This document shows, piece after piece, positions 41,585-49,319 of a stretch of DNA of 64,000 nt (within the stretch, counting starts at the first letter, position 1; the number at the start of each line of letters is the position of its first letter). The stretch spans positions 67,203 through 131,202 of the forward strand of contig NZ_JAGGPQ010000019.1 in NCBI RefSeq assembly GCF_018613675.1, read 5' to 3'. This DNA comes from Arthrobacter sp. ISL-85 (lineage in GTDB: Bacteria; Actinomycetota; Actinomycetes; Actinomycetales; Micrococcaceae). The position numbers were made by a program, and so were the translations under genes. The notes under the pieces were generated by a model. It was not told where the DNA came from, made no database searches, and saw nothing but the letters and a program-made list of their open reading frames with translations.

Positions 41585-42763
41585 TTAGGCCCGGGCAGCC
41601 TTTCCAGGCAGTGCCAGCTTGAAGACCTTGGCCCAGGAGGAGCCCACCTGCTTCAGCAGCGGCCCAGTGGTGTACTTCAGGCCGTAGCGCTGGCAGATCT
41701 CGCGGACCCTGGGCGCCACCTCTCCGTACCGGTTGGAGGGCAGGTCCGGGAAGAGGTGGTGCTCAATCTGGTGCGACAGGTTGCCGGTCATCAGGTGCAT
41801 GAACTTGGACCCCGAGATGTTGGCCGAACCGATCATCTGGCGCACGTACCAGTCGCCGCGGGTCTCGCCGTCCACCATCTCCTCCGTGAAGGTGTCGGTG
41901 CCTTCCGGGAAATGGCCGCAGAAGATGACCGCGTGGGCCCAGACGTTCCGCACGGCATTCGCTGCGATGGTGCCGAACAGGGCCTGCTTGGCCGAGCCGG
42001 TCAGCATAGCCAACGCGGGCGTGGCGGCGTAGTCCTTGGTGAACTGGGTGATGACCTTCTTACCCAGGGCCTTGAGGTCCTTGAGCAGGGCCTCCTTGGA
42101 CTTGGTGCCTTCCTTGTACTCGGTCAGTTCGAGGTCATAGATGGCAATGCCCCACTCGAAGACCGGTGCCAGGATGGCATTGAACAGCGGGTTGGCCAGG
42201 TTGATGGGCTTCCACGGCTGGGCCTCGTCCATGCGGAGGAGGTTGTATCCAACGTCGTTGTCCTTGCCCACTACGTTGGTCCACCGGTGGTGCAGGTCGT
42301 TGTGGGTGTGCTGCCAGGAGCGCGAAGGCGTGACGAAGTCCCATTCCCAGGTGGTGGAGTGGATGTCCGGGTCCCGCATCCAGTCCCACTGGCCGTGCAG
42401 GATGTTGTGGCCCAGTTCCATGTTTTCGAGGATCTTGGCAAGGCTCAGCAACGTGGTGCCCGTGACCCAGGCGGCCTTGTTCTTGCTTACCAGCAGGGCG
42501 GCGCGGCCGGAGAGTTCCAGTCCGCGCTGGATCTTGATCATGCGGCGGATGTAGGCGGCGTCTTCGGCGCCGCGCTTCCCCAGGATTTCGTCCCGGATAG
42601 CGTCGAGCTCACGGCCCAGCTCCGCCACCTGTTCGTCGGTGAGGTGGGCTGCGGCCGGCGGCCGGACGCTGGGGCTTCCGGATTCGGCCAGCTTTCCGGG
42701 GCGCGTCCTGGAGGTGCCGGCGTTGGCGTCTGCAGTGGTTTTTGCGGGTGAGATGACAGTCAT
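41585..42763 (-). CDS. Fatty acid desaturase (acyl-CoA/ACP, DesA3-like)
   Basis: 392 residues from the ATG at 42763 (GAGGAGC upstream). Membrane di-iron desaturase: His boxes LGHNILHGQWDW, HTHNDLHHRWTN and LSHQIEHHLFPDLP, with hydrophobic stretches between. It introduces a double bond, probably at C9 of stearoyl-CoA, using electrons from the ferredoxin reductase encoded just upstream. The pair order matches mycobacterial DesA3 (Rv3229c) and its reductase Rv3230c. Expected effect is membrane fluidity control. The gap between the two genes is 13 bp, so they form an operon. Confidence 0.94.
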   Translation of the reverse strand: MTVISPAKTTADANAGTSRTRPGKLAESGSPSVRPPAAAHLTDEQVAELGRELDAIRDEILGKRGAEDAAYIRRMIKIQRGLELSGRAALLVSKNKAAWVTGTTLLSLAKILENMELGHNILHGQWDWMRDPDIHSTTWEWDFVTPSRSWQHTHNDLHHRWTNVVGKDNDVGYNLLRMDEAQPWKPINLANPLFNAILAPVFEWGIAIYDLELTEYKEGTKSKEALLKDLKALGKKVITQFTKDYAATPALAMLTGSAKQALFGTIAANAVRNVWAHAVIFCGHFPEGTDTFTEEMVDGETRGDWYVRQMIGSANISGSKFMHLMTGNLSHQIEHHLFPDLPSNRYGEVAPRVREICQRYGLKYTTGPLLKQVGSSWAKVFKLALPGKAARA

Positions 42764-42776
42764 ACGGTGCTGCTCC

Positions 42777-43874
42777 TCAGAGTTCGAGGTTGACGGGTCC
42801 GGCGGCTGCCGAAACACACGTTTGGATCAGTTGGCCAGGTTCGCCGTGGATTTCCCCGGTGCGGAGGTCGCGGACCTGCCCGGCCAGCAGGGGGGTAAGG
42901 CAGCTGTGGCAGATACCCATGCGGCATCCGCTCGGCATCAGCACCCCGGCGTCCTCGCCGATGTCCAGGATGGGGGTGTCGCCGTCGGCTTCCACCTCCC
43001 GGTCGGAGGCTTCGAAGGTGACCAGGCCGCCGTCGTGCCCTACTCCGGCGTTGAAGGTGGTGTTGAAGCGTTCAATCATCAGGTTACCGGCGTCTCCGGC
43101 CACGGCAACGTCGGTGCCGGGCGCGCGCGTGGTCAGGGCTGCCCGCTTCCACAGCGCCTCGGCGTCGTCCAGGAAGCTGTCCGGGCCACAGGCGTAGGCC
43201 GCCCGGTCCTTCCAGTCGGGGCAGATCGCGTCCAGCTCCTTGGTGCTGGAGAAGTCCATCCGGCCCTGCTCGCCCGTGTACCAGTGCGCCAGCCGGAAGT
43301 TGGGGAACTGGTCTGCGAGCTCTGCGAGTTCCTCACGGAACAGGCTGTCGCCGGGAGTACGGGCGGAGTGGACGAGGACGACGTCGGCATCCGGACGCCG
43401 CGGCACAAGGGTGCGGATCATGGACATCACCGGAGTGATGCCGCTGCCGGCGGTGACCATGAGAAGGGGGCGTGGATGCTCCGGAAGCACGAAATCGCCC
43501 TGCGGCGGGGCGAGGAACAGGACATCGCCGGGCTTGGTGGTGCGCACCAGGGTGCCGGAGACGGCACCCACGTCGGTGACGGTGATGGCCGGGTCCTTGC
43601 CGGCGGGGGCGCTTAGCGAATAGGAGCGCCAGTGGCGAACGCCGTCGAGTTCGACGCCGATGCGGGCCCACTGACCTGCCATGTGCGCCTTCCACCCGCG
43701 GCCAGGGCGGAAGAAGATGGTTGCCGACTGCGCTGTTTCCTGCACCACCCGGGTCACCACGCCACGAAGCTGCCGGGCCGAGTAGACAGGGTTGAACAGC
43801 GAAAGAACGTCCTCCGGCGTCAAAGGCGTAGTGAGAACTGAGGCCGCCTGGGCCAGTTGTCGTAGCCGGATCAT
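42777..43874 (-). CDS. Ferredoxin-NAD(P)H reductase with C-terminal 2Fe-2S domain
   Basis: 365 residues. FAD domain with RSYSLSAPAG, NAD(P) domain with LLMVTAGSGITPVMSMIRTL and YACGPDSFLDDAEALW, and a plant-type [2Fe-2S] domain whose ligands are in MPSGCRMGICHSCLTPLL and a later QTCVSAA. It is organised like Rv3230c, the electron donor to DesA3. No ribosome binding site is evident before the ATG at 43874, so the mRNA may be nearly leaderless. TGACCGGTCA lies 50 bp upstream as an operator candidate. Confidence 0.93.
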   Translation of the reverse strand: MIRLRQLAQAASVLTTPLTPEDVLSLFNPVYSARQLRGVVTRVVQETAQSATIFFRPGRGWKAHMAGQWARIGVELDGVRHWRSYSLSAPAGKDPAITVTDVGAVSGTLVRTTKPGDVLFLAPPQGDFVLPEHPRPLLMVTAGSGITPVMSMIRTLVPRRPDADVVLVHSARTPGDSLFREELAELADQFPNFRLAHWYTGEQGRMDFSSTKELDAICPDWKDRAAYACGPDSFLDDAEALWKRAALTTRAPGTDVAVAGDAGNLMIERFNTTFNAGVGHDGGLVTFEASDREVEADGDTPILDIGEDAGVLMPSGCRMGICHSCLTPLLAGQVRDLRTGEIHGEPGQLIQTCVSAAAGPVNLEL

Positions 43875-43923
43875 GCGTCAAAGCCTAGGGCGGCGCGAGC
43901 CATATTTCTCTCTCTCCGTCATA

Positions 43924-43933
43924 TGACCGGTCA
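43924..43933. promoter_or_regulatory. Perfect palindrome TGACCGGTCA upstream of the desaturase operon
   Basis: A 10-bp palindrome 50 bp before the ferredoxin reductase start. Its size and symmetry suit a TetR-type repressor such as those controlling desaturase genes; no such regulator is adjacent. Confidence 0.4.
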
Positions 43934-44018
43934 GCAGTCACAGTGTAGTTGGGCGCGCGAAGCCCCCACACCGCACTTTAAGAGTAACGGTTCGGTATCG
44001 CAAAAGGTTCCCAGCGTC

Positions 44019-45044
44019 CTATCGGCTCCATCCCAGGGCCGGGGCAACGAATTGCGCTATGTTGCCCAGGAGCTTGGCGTTGAAGTCCACGCCCAGCTGG
44101 TTTGGAACGGTCAGCAGCAGGGTGTCGGCCGCCTGCACCGCCGTATCGGCCGCGAGCTGCTCGGCCAGAAGGTCGGGCGCGCCAACGTAGCTCTTGCCGA
44201 ACCGGGAGGTCAGGCCGTCGATGACGCCTACTTGGTCGCGGCCGTCGCGGAGGGCGCTTCCGGCGAAGTAGTAGTTGTCCTCCTCATCAACGATGGGAAG
44301 GACGCTGCGGCTGACCGACACCCTTGGCTGATGGGCGTGGCCTGCGGTTGACCATACCTCCCTGAACAACTGGATCTGTTCGGCCTGGAGTTCATGGAAG
44401 GGCACGCCGGTGTCCTCGGTGAGCAGCGTGGAACTCATCAGGTTCATGCCGAGTTCCGCGGACCAGACCGCGGTCTTCCTGCTGCCGGCGCCCCACCAGA
44501 TCCGTTCCGCCAGTCCCGGGGACTGGGGCTGGACGGGGAGGAGGCCGGCAGCGGCCCCGGCGTAGCGGGGATCGGCCTGCGCCATCCCGGCGCCGGTGAT
44601 GGCCTTGCGGAAGACGGCGGTGTGGCGGCGGGCCATGTCCGCATCGGTCTCCCCCGGCTGCGGCCGGTGGCCAAATGCAGACGCACCCTCCAGGGCAGGC
44701 TCGGGTGAACCGCGGCTGATGCCCAGCTGCAGCCTGCCGCCGCTGATCAGGTCCGCCGTCGCGGCCTCCTCAGCCATGTACAGCGGGTTTTCGTAGCGCA
44801 TGTCGATCACGCCGGTGCCAATTTCGATGCGGCTGGTGCGGGCGGCGATGGCCGCCAGGAGCGGGAAGGGCGATGCCTGCTGCCGGGCGAAGTGGTGGAC
44901 GCGAAAGAACGCGCCGTTCACTCCAAGTTCTTCGGCGGCAACCGCCAGTTCGACGCCCTGGAGCAGGGCGTCCGCCGCTGTCCTGGTGCGGGAACCCTGG
45001 CCGGGGCCCCAGTGGCCGAATGAAAGGAATCCGATGCGCTCCAT
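44019..45044 (-). CDS. LLM-class flavin-dependent oxidoreductase
   Basis: 341 residues from the ATG at 45044 (GGGGGAGG immediately upstream). Luciferase-like TIM barrel: [90 protein letters not shown], and the C-terminal [31 protein letters not shown]. Uses FMN or F420; the substrate is not deducible. Its last codons face the desaturase operon promoter. It is divergent from the YnfA gene with 54 bp between. Confidence 0.88.
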   Translation of the reverse strand: MERIGFLSFGHWGPGQGSRTRTAADALLQGVELAVAAEELGVNGAFFRVHHFARQQASPFPLLAAIAARTSRIEIGTGVIDMRYENPLYMAEEAATADLISGGRLQLGISRGSPEPALEGASAFGHRPQPGETDADMARRHTAVFRKAITGAGMAQADPRYAGAAAGLLPVQPQSPGLAERIWWGAGSRKTAVWSAELGMNLMSSTLLTEDTGVPFHELQAEQIQLFREVWSTAGHAHQPRVSVSRSVLPIVDEEDNYYFAGSALRDGRDQVGVIDGLTSRFGKSYVGAPDLLAEQLAADTAVQAADTLLLTVPNQLGVDFNAKLLGNIAQFVAPALGWSR

Positions 45045-45098
45045 ACCTCCCCCAACTGTCCGGCCAACAACGGCATTCCCGGCTGGGATGATGGCTGC

Positions 45099-45458
45099 GT
45101 GGGTATTCCGGACGAAATTGTCACCATTTCCAAGACCATCGTGCTGTTCGTGCTGGCCGCTGCCGCGGAAATCGGGGGCGCCTGGCTGGTGTGGCAGGCC
45201 GTCCGGGAAGGCAAGGACTGGTGGTGGGCCGGTCTCGGCGTGATCGCACTGGGCGCCTATGGCTTCGTGGCTACGCTCCAGCCGGACGCCCACTTCGGCC
45301 GTATCCTGGCGGCCTATGGCGGAGTGTTTGTAGCCGGCTCCCTGGCATGGGGTATGGCTTTTGACGGCTTCCGCCCGGACCGCTGGGACATCGCCGGGTC
45401 GGTGGTCTGCCTGCTGGGAGTTGCCGTGATCATGTTTGCACCGCGGAGCGGCGGATAA
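45099..45458 (+). CDS. YnfA/UPF0060 family small membrane protein
   Basis: 119 residues from a GTG at 45099. Four membrane segments: [60 protein letters not shown] and [19 protein letters not shown], with the family-specific [19 protein letters not shown] and FRPDRWD motifs. YnfA proteins belong to the drug/metabolite transporter superfamily and resemble SMR efflux pumps; the substrate here is unknown. The ribosome binding site is weak. The downstream 27-bp palindrome separates it from lhgO. Confidence 0.9.
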   Translation: MGIPDEIVTISKTIVLFVLAAAAEIGGAWLVWQAVREGKDWWWAGLGVIALGAYGFVATLQPDAHFGRILAAYGGVFVAGSLAWGMAFDGFRPDRWDIAGSVVCLLGVAVIMFAPRSGG

Positions 45459-45465
45459 GCAGCGC

Positions 45466-45492
45466 CGCTGTGGCTAGAATCTAGCCACAGCG
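45466..45492. promoter_or_regulatory. 27-bp perfect palindrome before the L-2-hydroxyglutarate oxidase gene
   Basis: CGCTGTGGCTAGA (45466-45478) and TCTAGCCACAGCG (45480-45492) are exact inverted copies around one A, ending 13 bp before the GTG start. It may be an operator for a dimeric repressor; it could also act as a terminator for the YnfA gene, but no T-run follows. Confidence 0.6.
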
Positions 45493-45505
45493 AAAGGCGG
45501 GACCT

Positions 45506-46708
45506 GTGGAGCGGGTGGACTACTGCGTTATCGGCGGCGGAATCGTGGGCCTCGCAACGGCCTATCAGCTGCTGCTGAAGCAACCGGGAGCCTCGCTGGT
45601 CCTGCTCGAGGCCGCGGAGACCCTGGCCTCACACCAGACAGGCCACAACAGCGGCGTCATCCATTCCGGGATCTATTACGCCCCGGACAGCCTTAAGGCG
45701 CGGTTCAGCAAAGCCGGATCGCAACAGACCAAGGAGTTCTGCCGGGAGCACGGCATCAGGTACGCCGAGCCGGGCAAGCTGCTGGTGGCCACTTCGGCCG
45801 TGGAGCTGGACCGGCTGGAGCGCCTGGAGGAACGCGCTGTTGTCCACGGGCTGGACTGCGAGCGCGTGGACCAGGCGGAACTCAACCGCCGCGAACCGAA
45901 CGTTTCAGGCCTCGGCGCGCTGTTCATTCCCAGCACCGGCATCGTGGACTACCGGGAAGTGTCGCAGAAGCTGGCCGAACTCATCGCTTCAGCCGGTGGA
46001 CGGGTCATCACCGGAGCCAAAGTGGGCTCGATCGTGGAGCATTCCGACCGCGTGGAGGTCGGCACGGGACAGGGCGCCTACTCCTGCCGCCGCTTGGTGG
46101 CCTGTGCGGGCCTGCAGTCGGACCGTTTGGCGGAACTGGCCGGAATGGAGATCGACATCCAGATCATCCCTTTCCGCGGGGAGTATTTTGAGCTGCCGGA
46201 ATCCAAGTGGGACTACGTCACGCACCTGATCTACCCCGTACCGGACCCGGAGCTGCCTTTTCTAGGGGTCCATCTCACCCCCACCATCAACGGCAGCATC
46301 ACCGTGGGACCCAATGCGGTGCTGGGCCTGGCCCGGGAGGGCTACCCCAAATTCTCGGTGGACTTCAAGGATGTGGGCCGCTACTTGCGCTTTCCGGGGC
46401 TGTGGCACGTGGCCAGGTCCAATGCCAGCACCGCGGTGCGCGAAGCCCGGAACTCGCTGTTCAAGGGAAGCTACCTGCAGGAATGCCGTAAATACGCCCC
46501 CGGCCTGGCCAAAGCGGACCTGCTGCCATATGAGGCAGGCATCCGGGCACAAGCTGTGCGCCGGGACGGAACGCTCCTCCACGATTTCCTGCTGGCGGAG
46601 ACGGACCGGATGATCCACGTCTTGAATGCCCCCTCCCCCGCCGCAACCGCTGCCCTGCCTATCGGAGAACACCTGGCAGGCAAGGCCGTGCTCCGCCACG
46701 CTTCATGA
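45506..46708 (+). CDS. lhgO: L-2-hydroxyglutarate oxidase/dehydrogenase
   Basis: 400 residues from a GTG. FAD-binding GGGIVGLATAYQLL, then HQTGHNSGVIHSGIYYAPDSLKARF and STGIVDYREVSQKLAEL, PFRGEYFELP, HLTPTINGSITVGPNAVLG and YEAGIRAQAVRRDG, the diagnostic blocks of LhgO. It oxidises L-2-hydroxyglutarate to 2-oxoglutarate, passing electrons to the quinone pool, and serves lysine/glutarate breakdown or metabolite repair. No glutarate hydroxylase gene is next to it. AAAGGCGGGA lies before the start. Confidence 0.93.
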   Translation: MERVDYCVIGGGIVGLATAYQLLLKQPGASLVLLEAAETLASHQTGHNSGVIHSGIYYAPDSLKARFSKAGSQQTKEFCREHGIRYAEPGKLLVATSAVELDRLERLEERAVVHGLDCERVDQAELNRREPNVSGLGALFIPSTGIVDYREVSQKLAELIASAGGRVITGAKVGSIVEHSDRVEVGTGQGAYSCRRLVACAGLQSDRLAELAGMEIDIQIIPFRGEYFELPESKWDYVTHLIYPVPDPELPFLGVHLTPTINGSITVGPNAVLGLAREGYPKFSVDFKDVGRYLRFPGLWHVARSNASTAVREARNSLFKGSYLQECRKYAPGLAKADLLPYEAGIRAQAVRRDGTLLHDFLLAETDRMIHVLNAPSPAATAALPIGEHLAGKAVLRHAS

Positions 46709-46746
46709 CAGGCAGGCTCTCACCGGGCCGCCGCTAAACTGGCCCG

Positions 46747-47148
46747 GTGATCAACAGTGAGCAGCCAGCCAAGCCAATCCCGCCATCGCGCGGAAAGATG
46801 GCTGAACGGCTGCTGCCCGGCGGCGAGGAACCGGACCCGCGCTTCACGCTCGCGAACGAACGAACTTTCCTGGCTTGGATCCGGACCTCGCTTGCGCTGC
46901 TGGCGGGGGGCATCGCCATCGAGGCGTTCACGTCCGGCCTTTTCATTGAGCCTGTCCGGAAAGGCCTGGCCGTCCTGTTGCTGTTGCTGGGCATGATGCT
47001 CAGTGGCGGAGCGGCCATGCGGTGGCTTCGGGTGGAGCGGAGCATGCGCAACAAGGCCCCACTGCCGCTGCCGCTCTTTGTGCCCCTGTTGGCCGGGGCA
47101 GGCGCGCTGGCTGCCGCCGTCGTCCTTGTCTTCATCCTGTGGCGCTGA
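46747..47148 (+). CDS. DUF202 (YidH-like) membrane protein
   Basis: 133 residues from a GTG at 46747. The DUF202 signature DPRFTLANERTFLAWIRTSLALLAGGIAIEAF is followed by two further membrane segments (LAVLLLLLGMMLSGGAAMRWL and LFVPLLAGAGALAAAVVLVFILW). Function of the family is not established. A second DUF202 gene starts four bases after its stop, so the two probably form a heteromeric pair. Confidence 0.88.
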   Translation: MINSEQPAKPIPPSRGKMAERLLPGGEEPDPRFTLANERTFLAWIRTSLALLAGGIAIEAFTSGLFIEPVRKGLAVLLLLLGMMLSGGAAMRWLRVERSMRNKAPLPLPLFVPLLAGAGALAAAVVLVFILWR

Positions 47149-47152
47149 CTGC

Positions 47153-47485
47153 ATGGCATCCCGCGCCCCCAGCCCCCACGGCGATCCCGGCCTGCAGCCC
47201 GAGCGGACGGCGCTCGCCTGGGGCCGGACCATGCTGGCACTCGTAACGGCAAGCGCCTTCTTCCTGCGCTGGCTTCCCACGTACGGGCCGCCCATCCTGA
47301 TACTGCCGGTGATTTCCGGTGGCGCCGCCCTTGCCATCTACCTCACCCAGCGCCGCCGCTACCAGGCCAGGTCCCACGGCCTGGCAGGCGAAAGCATCGA
47401 AGCCGACCTGCCCGCGGTGCTCTGGACCGCTTTCGCGGGAGTCGCCCTGGGGTGCCTGGGCATTGTGGTGGTCCTGGTCAGCTAG
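47153..47485 (+). CDS. Second, shorter DUF202 membrane protein
   Basis: 110 residues from the ATG at 47153. GLQPERTALAWGRTMLALVTASAFFLRWL is the DUF202 core, with membrane segments at ILILPVISGGAALAIYL and VLWTAFAGVALGCLGIVVVLV. It overlaps the end of the convergent gene at 47482-47880 by four bases (CTAG). The arrangement of a ~130 and a ~110 residue DUF202 protein in tandem is recurrent in this group of organisms as far as I recall. Confidence 0.85.
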   Translation: MASRAPSPHGDPGLQPERTALAWGRTMLALVTASAFFLRWLPTYGPPILILPVISGGAALAIYLTQRRRYQARSHGLAGESIEADLPAVLWTAFAGVALGCLGIVVVLVS

Positions 47486-47880
47486 AACATCGGCAGGACG
47501 AAGCCGGCCAGCAGTGCCACCGCGCCGATCGCCGTCAGGCAGCGGCCCAGGACTGAGGCCGTCCGCCCCGCTTCCTCAGGCGGGGTGGTCTGCCACTGCG
47601 TTGGGCGCTTGGGGTGGTAGTAGAGGGGCAGGGTGTCTCCGGCCGCCATGTCCTTGATGTCGTAAGGGGACATCGGAGCATTGTGCACCTGATGCTTCCT
47701 GTCGAACCAGCGGAAACCCACACCCGTGGAATCCGAATACACCACGGCCTCGGCCACGTCCCAGGGGTGCACGAAGCGGCGGAGGAAACCGGTGTAGAAG
47801 AGCAGTCCCAGTCCGGCGGGCAGGCACAACCAGGTGAGCACTTCCAGGATAGGACCTGCCATATCAAGCGCAGTGGGCAT
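47482..47880 (-). CDS. Hypothetical membrane protein
   Basis: 132 residues from the ATG at 47880. Two membrane segments, GPILEVLTWLCLPAGLGLLFYTGFL at the N-terminus and CLTAIGAVALLAGFVLPMF at the C-terminus, enclose a soluble part (AVVYSDSTGVGFRWFDRKHQVHNAPMSPYDIKDMAAGDTLPLYYHPKRPTQWQ) that resembles the DUF3592-like two-helix proteins, though I am not certain of the family. Convergent with the DUF202 pair. The upstream frame extends 13 codons but has no good start signal. Confidence 0.7.
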   Translation of the reverse strand: MPTALDMAGPILEVLTWLCLPAGLGLLFYTGFLRRFVHPWDVAEAVVYSDSTGVGFRWFDRKHQVHNAPMSPYDIKDMAAGDTLPLYYHPKRPTQWQTTPPEEAGRTASVLGRCLTAIGAVALLAGFVLPMF

Positions 47881-47964
47881 GAAGTTGATGGTACAGCCCG
47901 GGGCTGGCTCCTTCAGCACCTACTACGTACGCTGAAGGGGACCGGACCAGAGTAAGGGGAAACC

Positions 47965-48201
47965 ATGAATGATCAGGATATTTTGACGCACATCCAGGCC
48001 TTGGTAGAGGAGGAGCACTCGCTGCGCGAAGGTGCACCGGAGGGGCAGGCGCCGGACCAGGCACGGCTCAAGTACGTGGAAGAAAGCCTGGACCAGTGCT
48101 GGGACCTGCTGCGCCAACGGCGGGCCAAGAAGGATTCAGGCGACAACCCGAACGACGCCGAGGCCCGCCCCATCAGCGAAGTGGAGGGCTACAGGCAGTA
48201 A
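47965..48201 (+). CDS. DUF2630 family small protein
   Basis: 78 residues. NDQDILTHIQALVEEEHSLRE and ARLKYVEESLDQCWDLLRQRRAKKDSGDNPNDAEARP followed by VEGYRQ match the DUF2630 family of short helical proteins found mostly in actinobacteria; function unknown. AAGGGGAAACC precedes the ATG. The stop TAA shares its last A with the start of the amidase gene (TAATG), so translation of the two is coupled. Confidence 0.88.
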   Translation: MNDQDILTHIQALVEEEHSLREGAPEGQAPDQARLKYVEESLDQCWDLLRQRRAKKDSGDNPNDAEARPISEVEGYRQ

Positions 48202-48995
48202 TGCGTATCGCCATCGCCCAAATCATCAGCAGTGTAGACACCGCCGCCAATTTGGAACTCATCTGGGAATATGCCGCCCAGGCCAAGAACGCGGGCGCAC
48301 AGCTGGTGGTCTTTCCCGAGGCGACCATGCGCGCCTTTGGCCACTCTTTGAAGGATGTTGCCGAGCCCGTTGAGGGCCCGTGGGCCAGCGAGGTCCGCAG
48401 GATCGCCAACGAACTGGACATCACGGTCGTTGCCGGCATGTTCACTCCAGGGAAGGACGGCCGGGTACGTAACACGCTGCTGGTCACCGGGGCCGGGGTG
48501 GAGGCGTCGTATGACAAGGTCCATCTTTTTGACGCCTTCGGCTTCACTGAGTCCAGGACGGTGGACGCTGGGGAGGCGCCGGTAACGTTCGCACTGGATG
48601 GGACGGTGTTCGGGCTGGCAACCTGTTACGACGTCCGTTTTCCGGACCTGTTTACCGCCAATGCCAACGCAGGTGCCCAAGTCAATATCGTGTGTGCCTC
48701 CTGGGGCGCCGGTGAAGGCAAGGCGGAGCAGTGGGATTTGCTGGTGCGCGCCCGGGCGCTGGACAGCACCACGTTTGTGGTGGCTTGCGGCCAGGCGGAT
48801 CCCGAAACGGTGGGCGCCGGTCCCGCGGGCACAGCGCCCACCGGTATCGGACACAGCGCAGTTATCACCCCCCTGGGAAAGGCGGTGGTGGCGCTTGGCG
48901 GGAAGCCGGAACTCGCCGTCGTCGACATTGATCCCTCAACTGTGGACGACGTACGGGCCAAACTGCCTGTGCTCGCCAACGCCCGCAGGTTCTGA
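48201..48995 (+). CDS. Carbon-nitrogen hydrolase (nitrilase-family amidase)
   Basis: 264 residues. The Glu-Lys-Cys catalytic triad is visible in VVFPEATMRAF, YDKVHLFDAFG and ATCYDVRFPDLF; a second Glu and the GKAEQWDLLVRARALDSTTFVVACGQ block follow. It resembles omega-amidase/deaminated-glutathione amidase-like members (Nit1/Nit2 group), which hydrolyse amide side products such as deaminated glutathione or 2-oxoglutaramate. Cytoplasmic. Coupled to the DUF2630 gene by a one-base overlap. Confidence 0.9.
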   Translation: MRIAIAQIISSVDTAANLELIWEYAAQAKNAGAQLVVFPEATMRAFGHSLKDVAEPVEGPWASEVRRIANELDITVVAGMFTPGKDGRVRNTLLVTGAGVEASYDKVHLFDAFGFTESRTVDAGEAPVTFALDGTVFGLATCYDVRFPDLFTANANAGAQVNIVCASWGAGEGKAEQWDLLVRARALDSTTFVVACGQADPETVGAGPAGTAPTGIGHSAVITPLGKAVVALGGKPELAVVDIDPSTVDDVRAKLPVLANARRF

Positions 48996-49060
48996 ACGCG
49001 TGAGTTGCCGTTCATAGCTTCGAAACAGACGGCAAAAGAGCGTACGACGGCGGGTCTCAC

Positions 49061-49089
49061 CTACCGCGGGCCGTTTCGGCCCGCGGTAG
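49061..49089 (+). terminator. Terminator hairpin after the amidase gene
   Basis: CTACCGCGGGCC (49061-49072) pairs perfectly with GGCCCGCGGTAG (49078-49089), loop GTTTC. It ends the DUF2630-amidase operon. Confidence 0.7.
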
Positions 49090-49195
49090 CGCGGAAACGG
49101 AGGGGCTGGCGCCCGCGCTGCCCGGCCCTGGAGGAGCTGCCGTTTACATGCCGGAAACATAGCCGATACGCGAACTTCACACAGGAGCCATTTGT

Positions 49196-49211
49196 GTAAC
49201 GTGACGGCAAC
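49196..49211. promoter_or_regulatory. Candidate GlnR box upstream of the ammonium transporter
   Basis: GTAAC-GTGACG-GCAAC fits the actinobacterial GlnR half-site pair GTnAC-n6-GaAAC with one deviation. It lies 108 bp before the transporter start, a position suited to activation under nitrogen limitation. Confidence 0.5.
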
Positions 49212-49319
49212 CTTAAGCGGCATTGACTGAAACACGCGACGCCAAAAATGGATCCCGGGGGAAACGCCGCGGGGCCAAACGGGCCCTGCACCACGTTCAC
49301 GTTGCGAAGGGACCCATCG

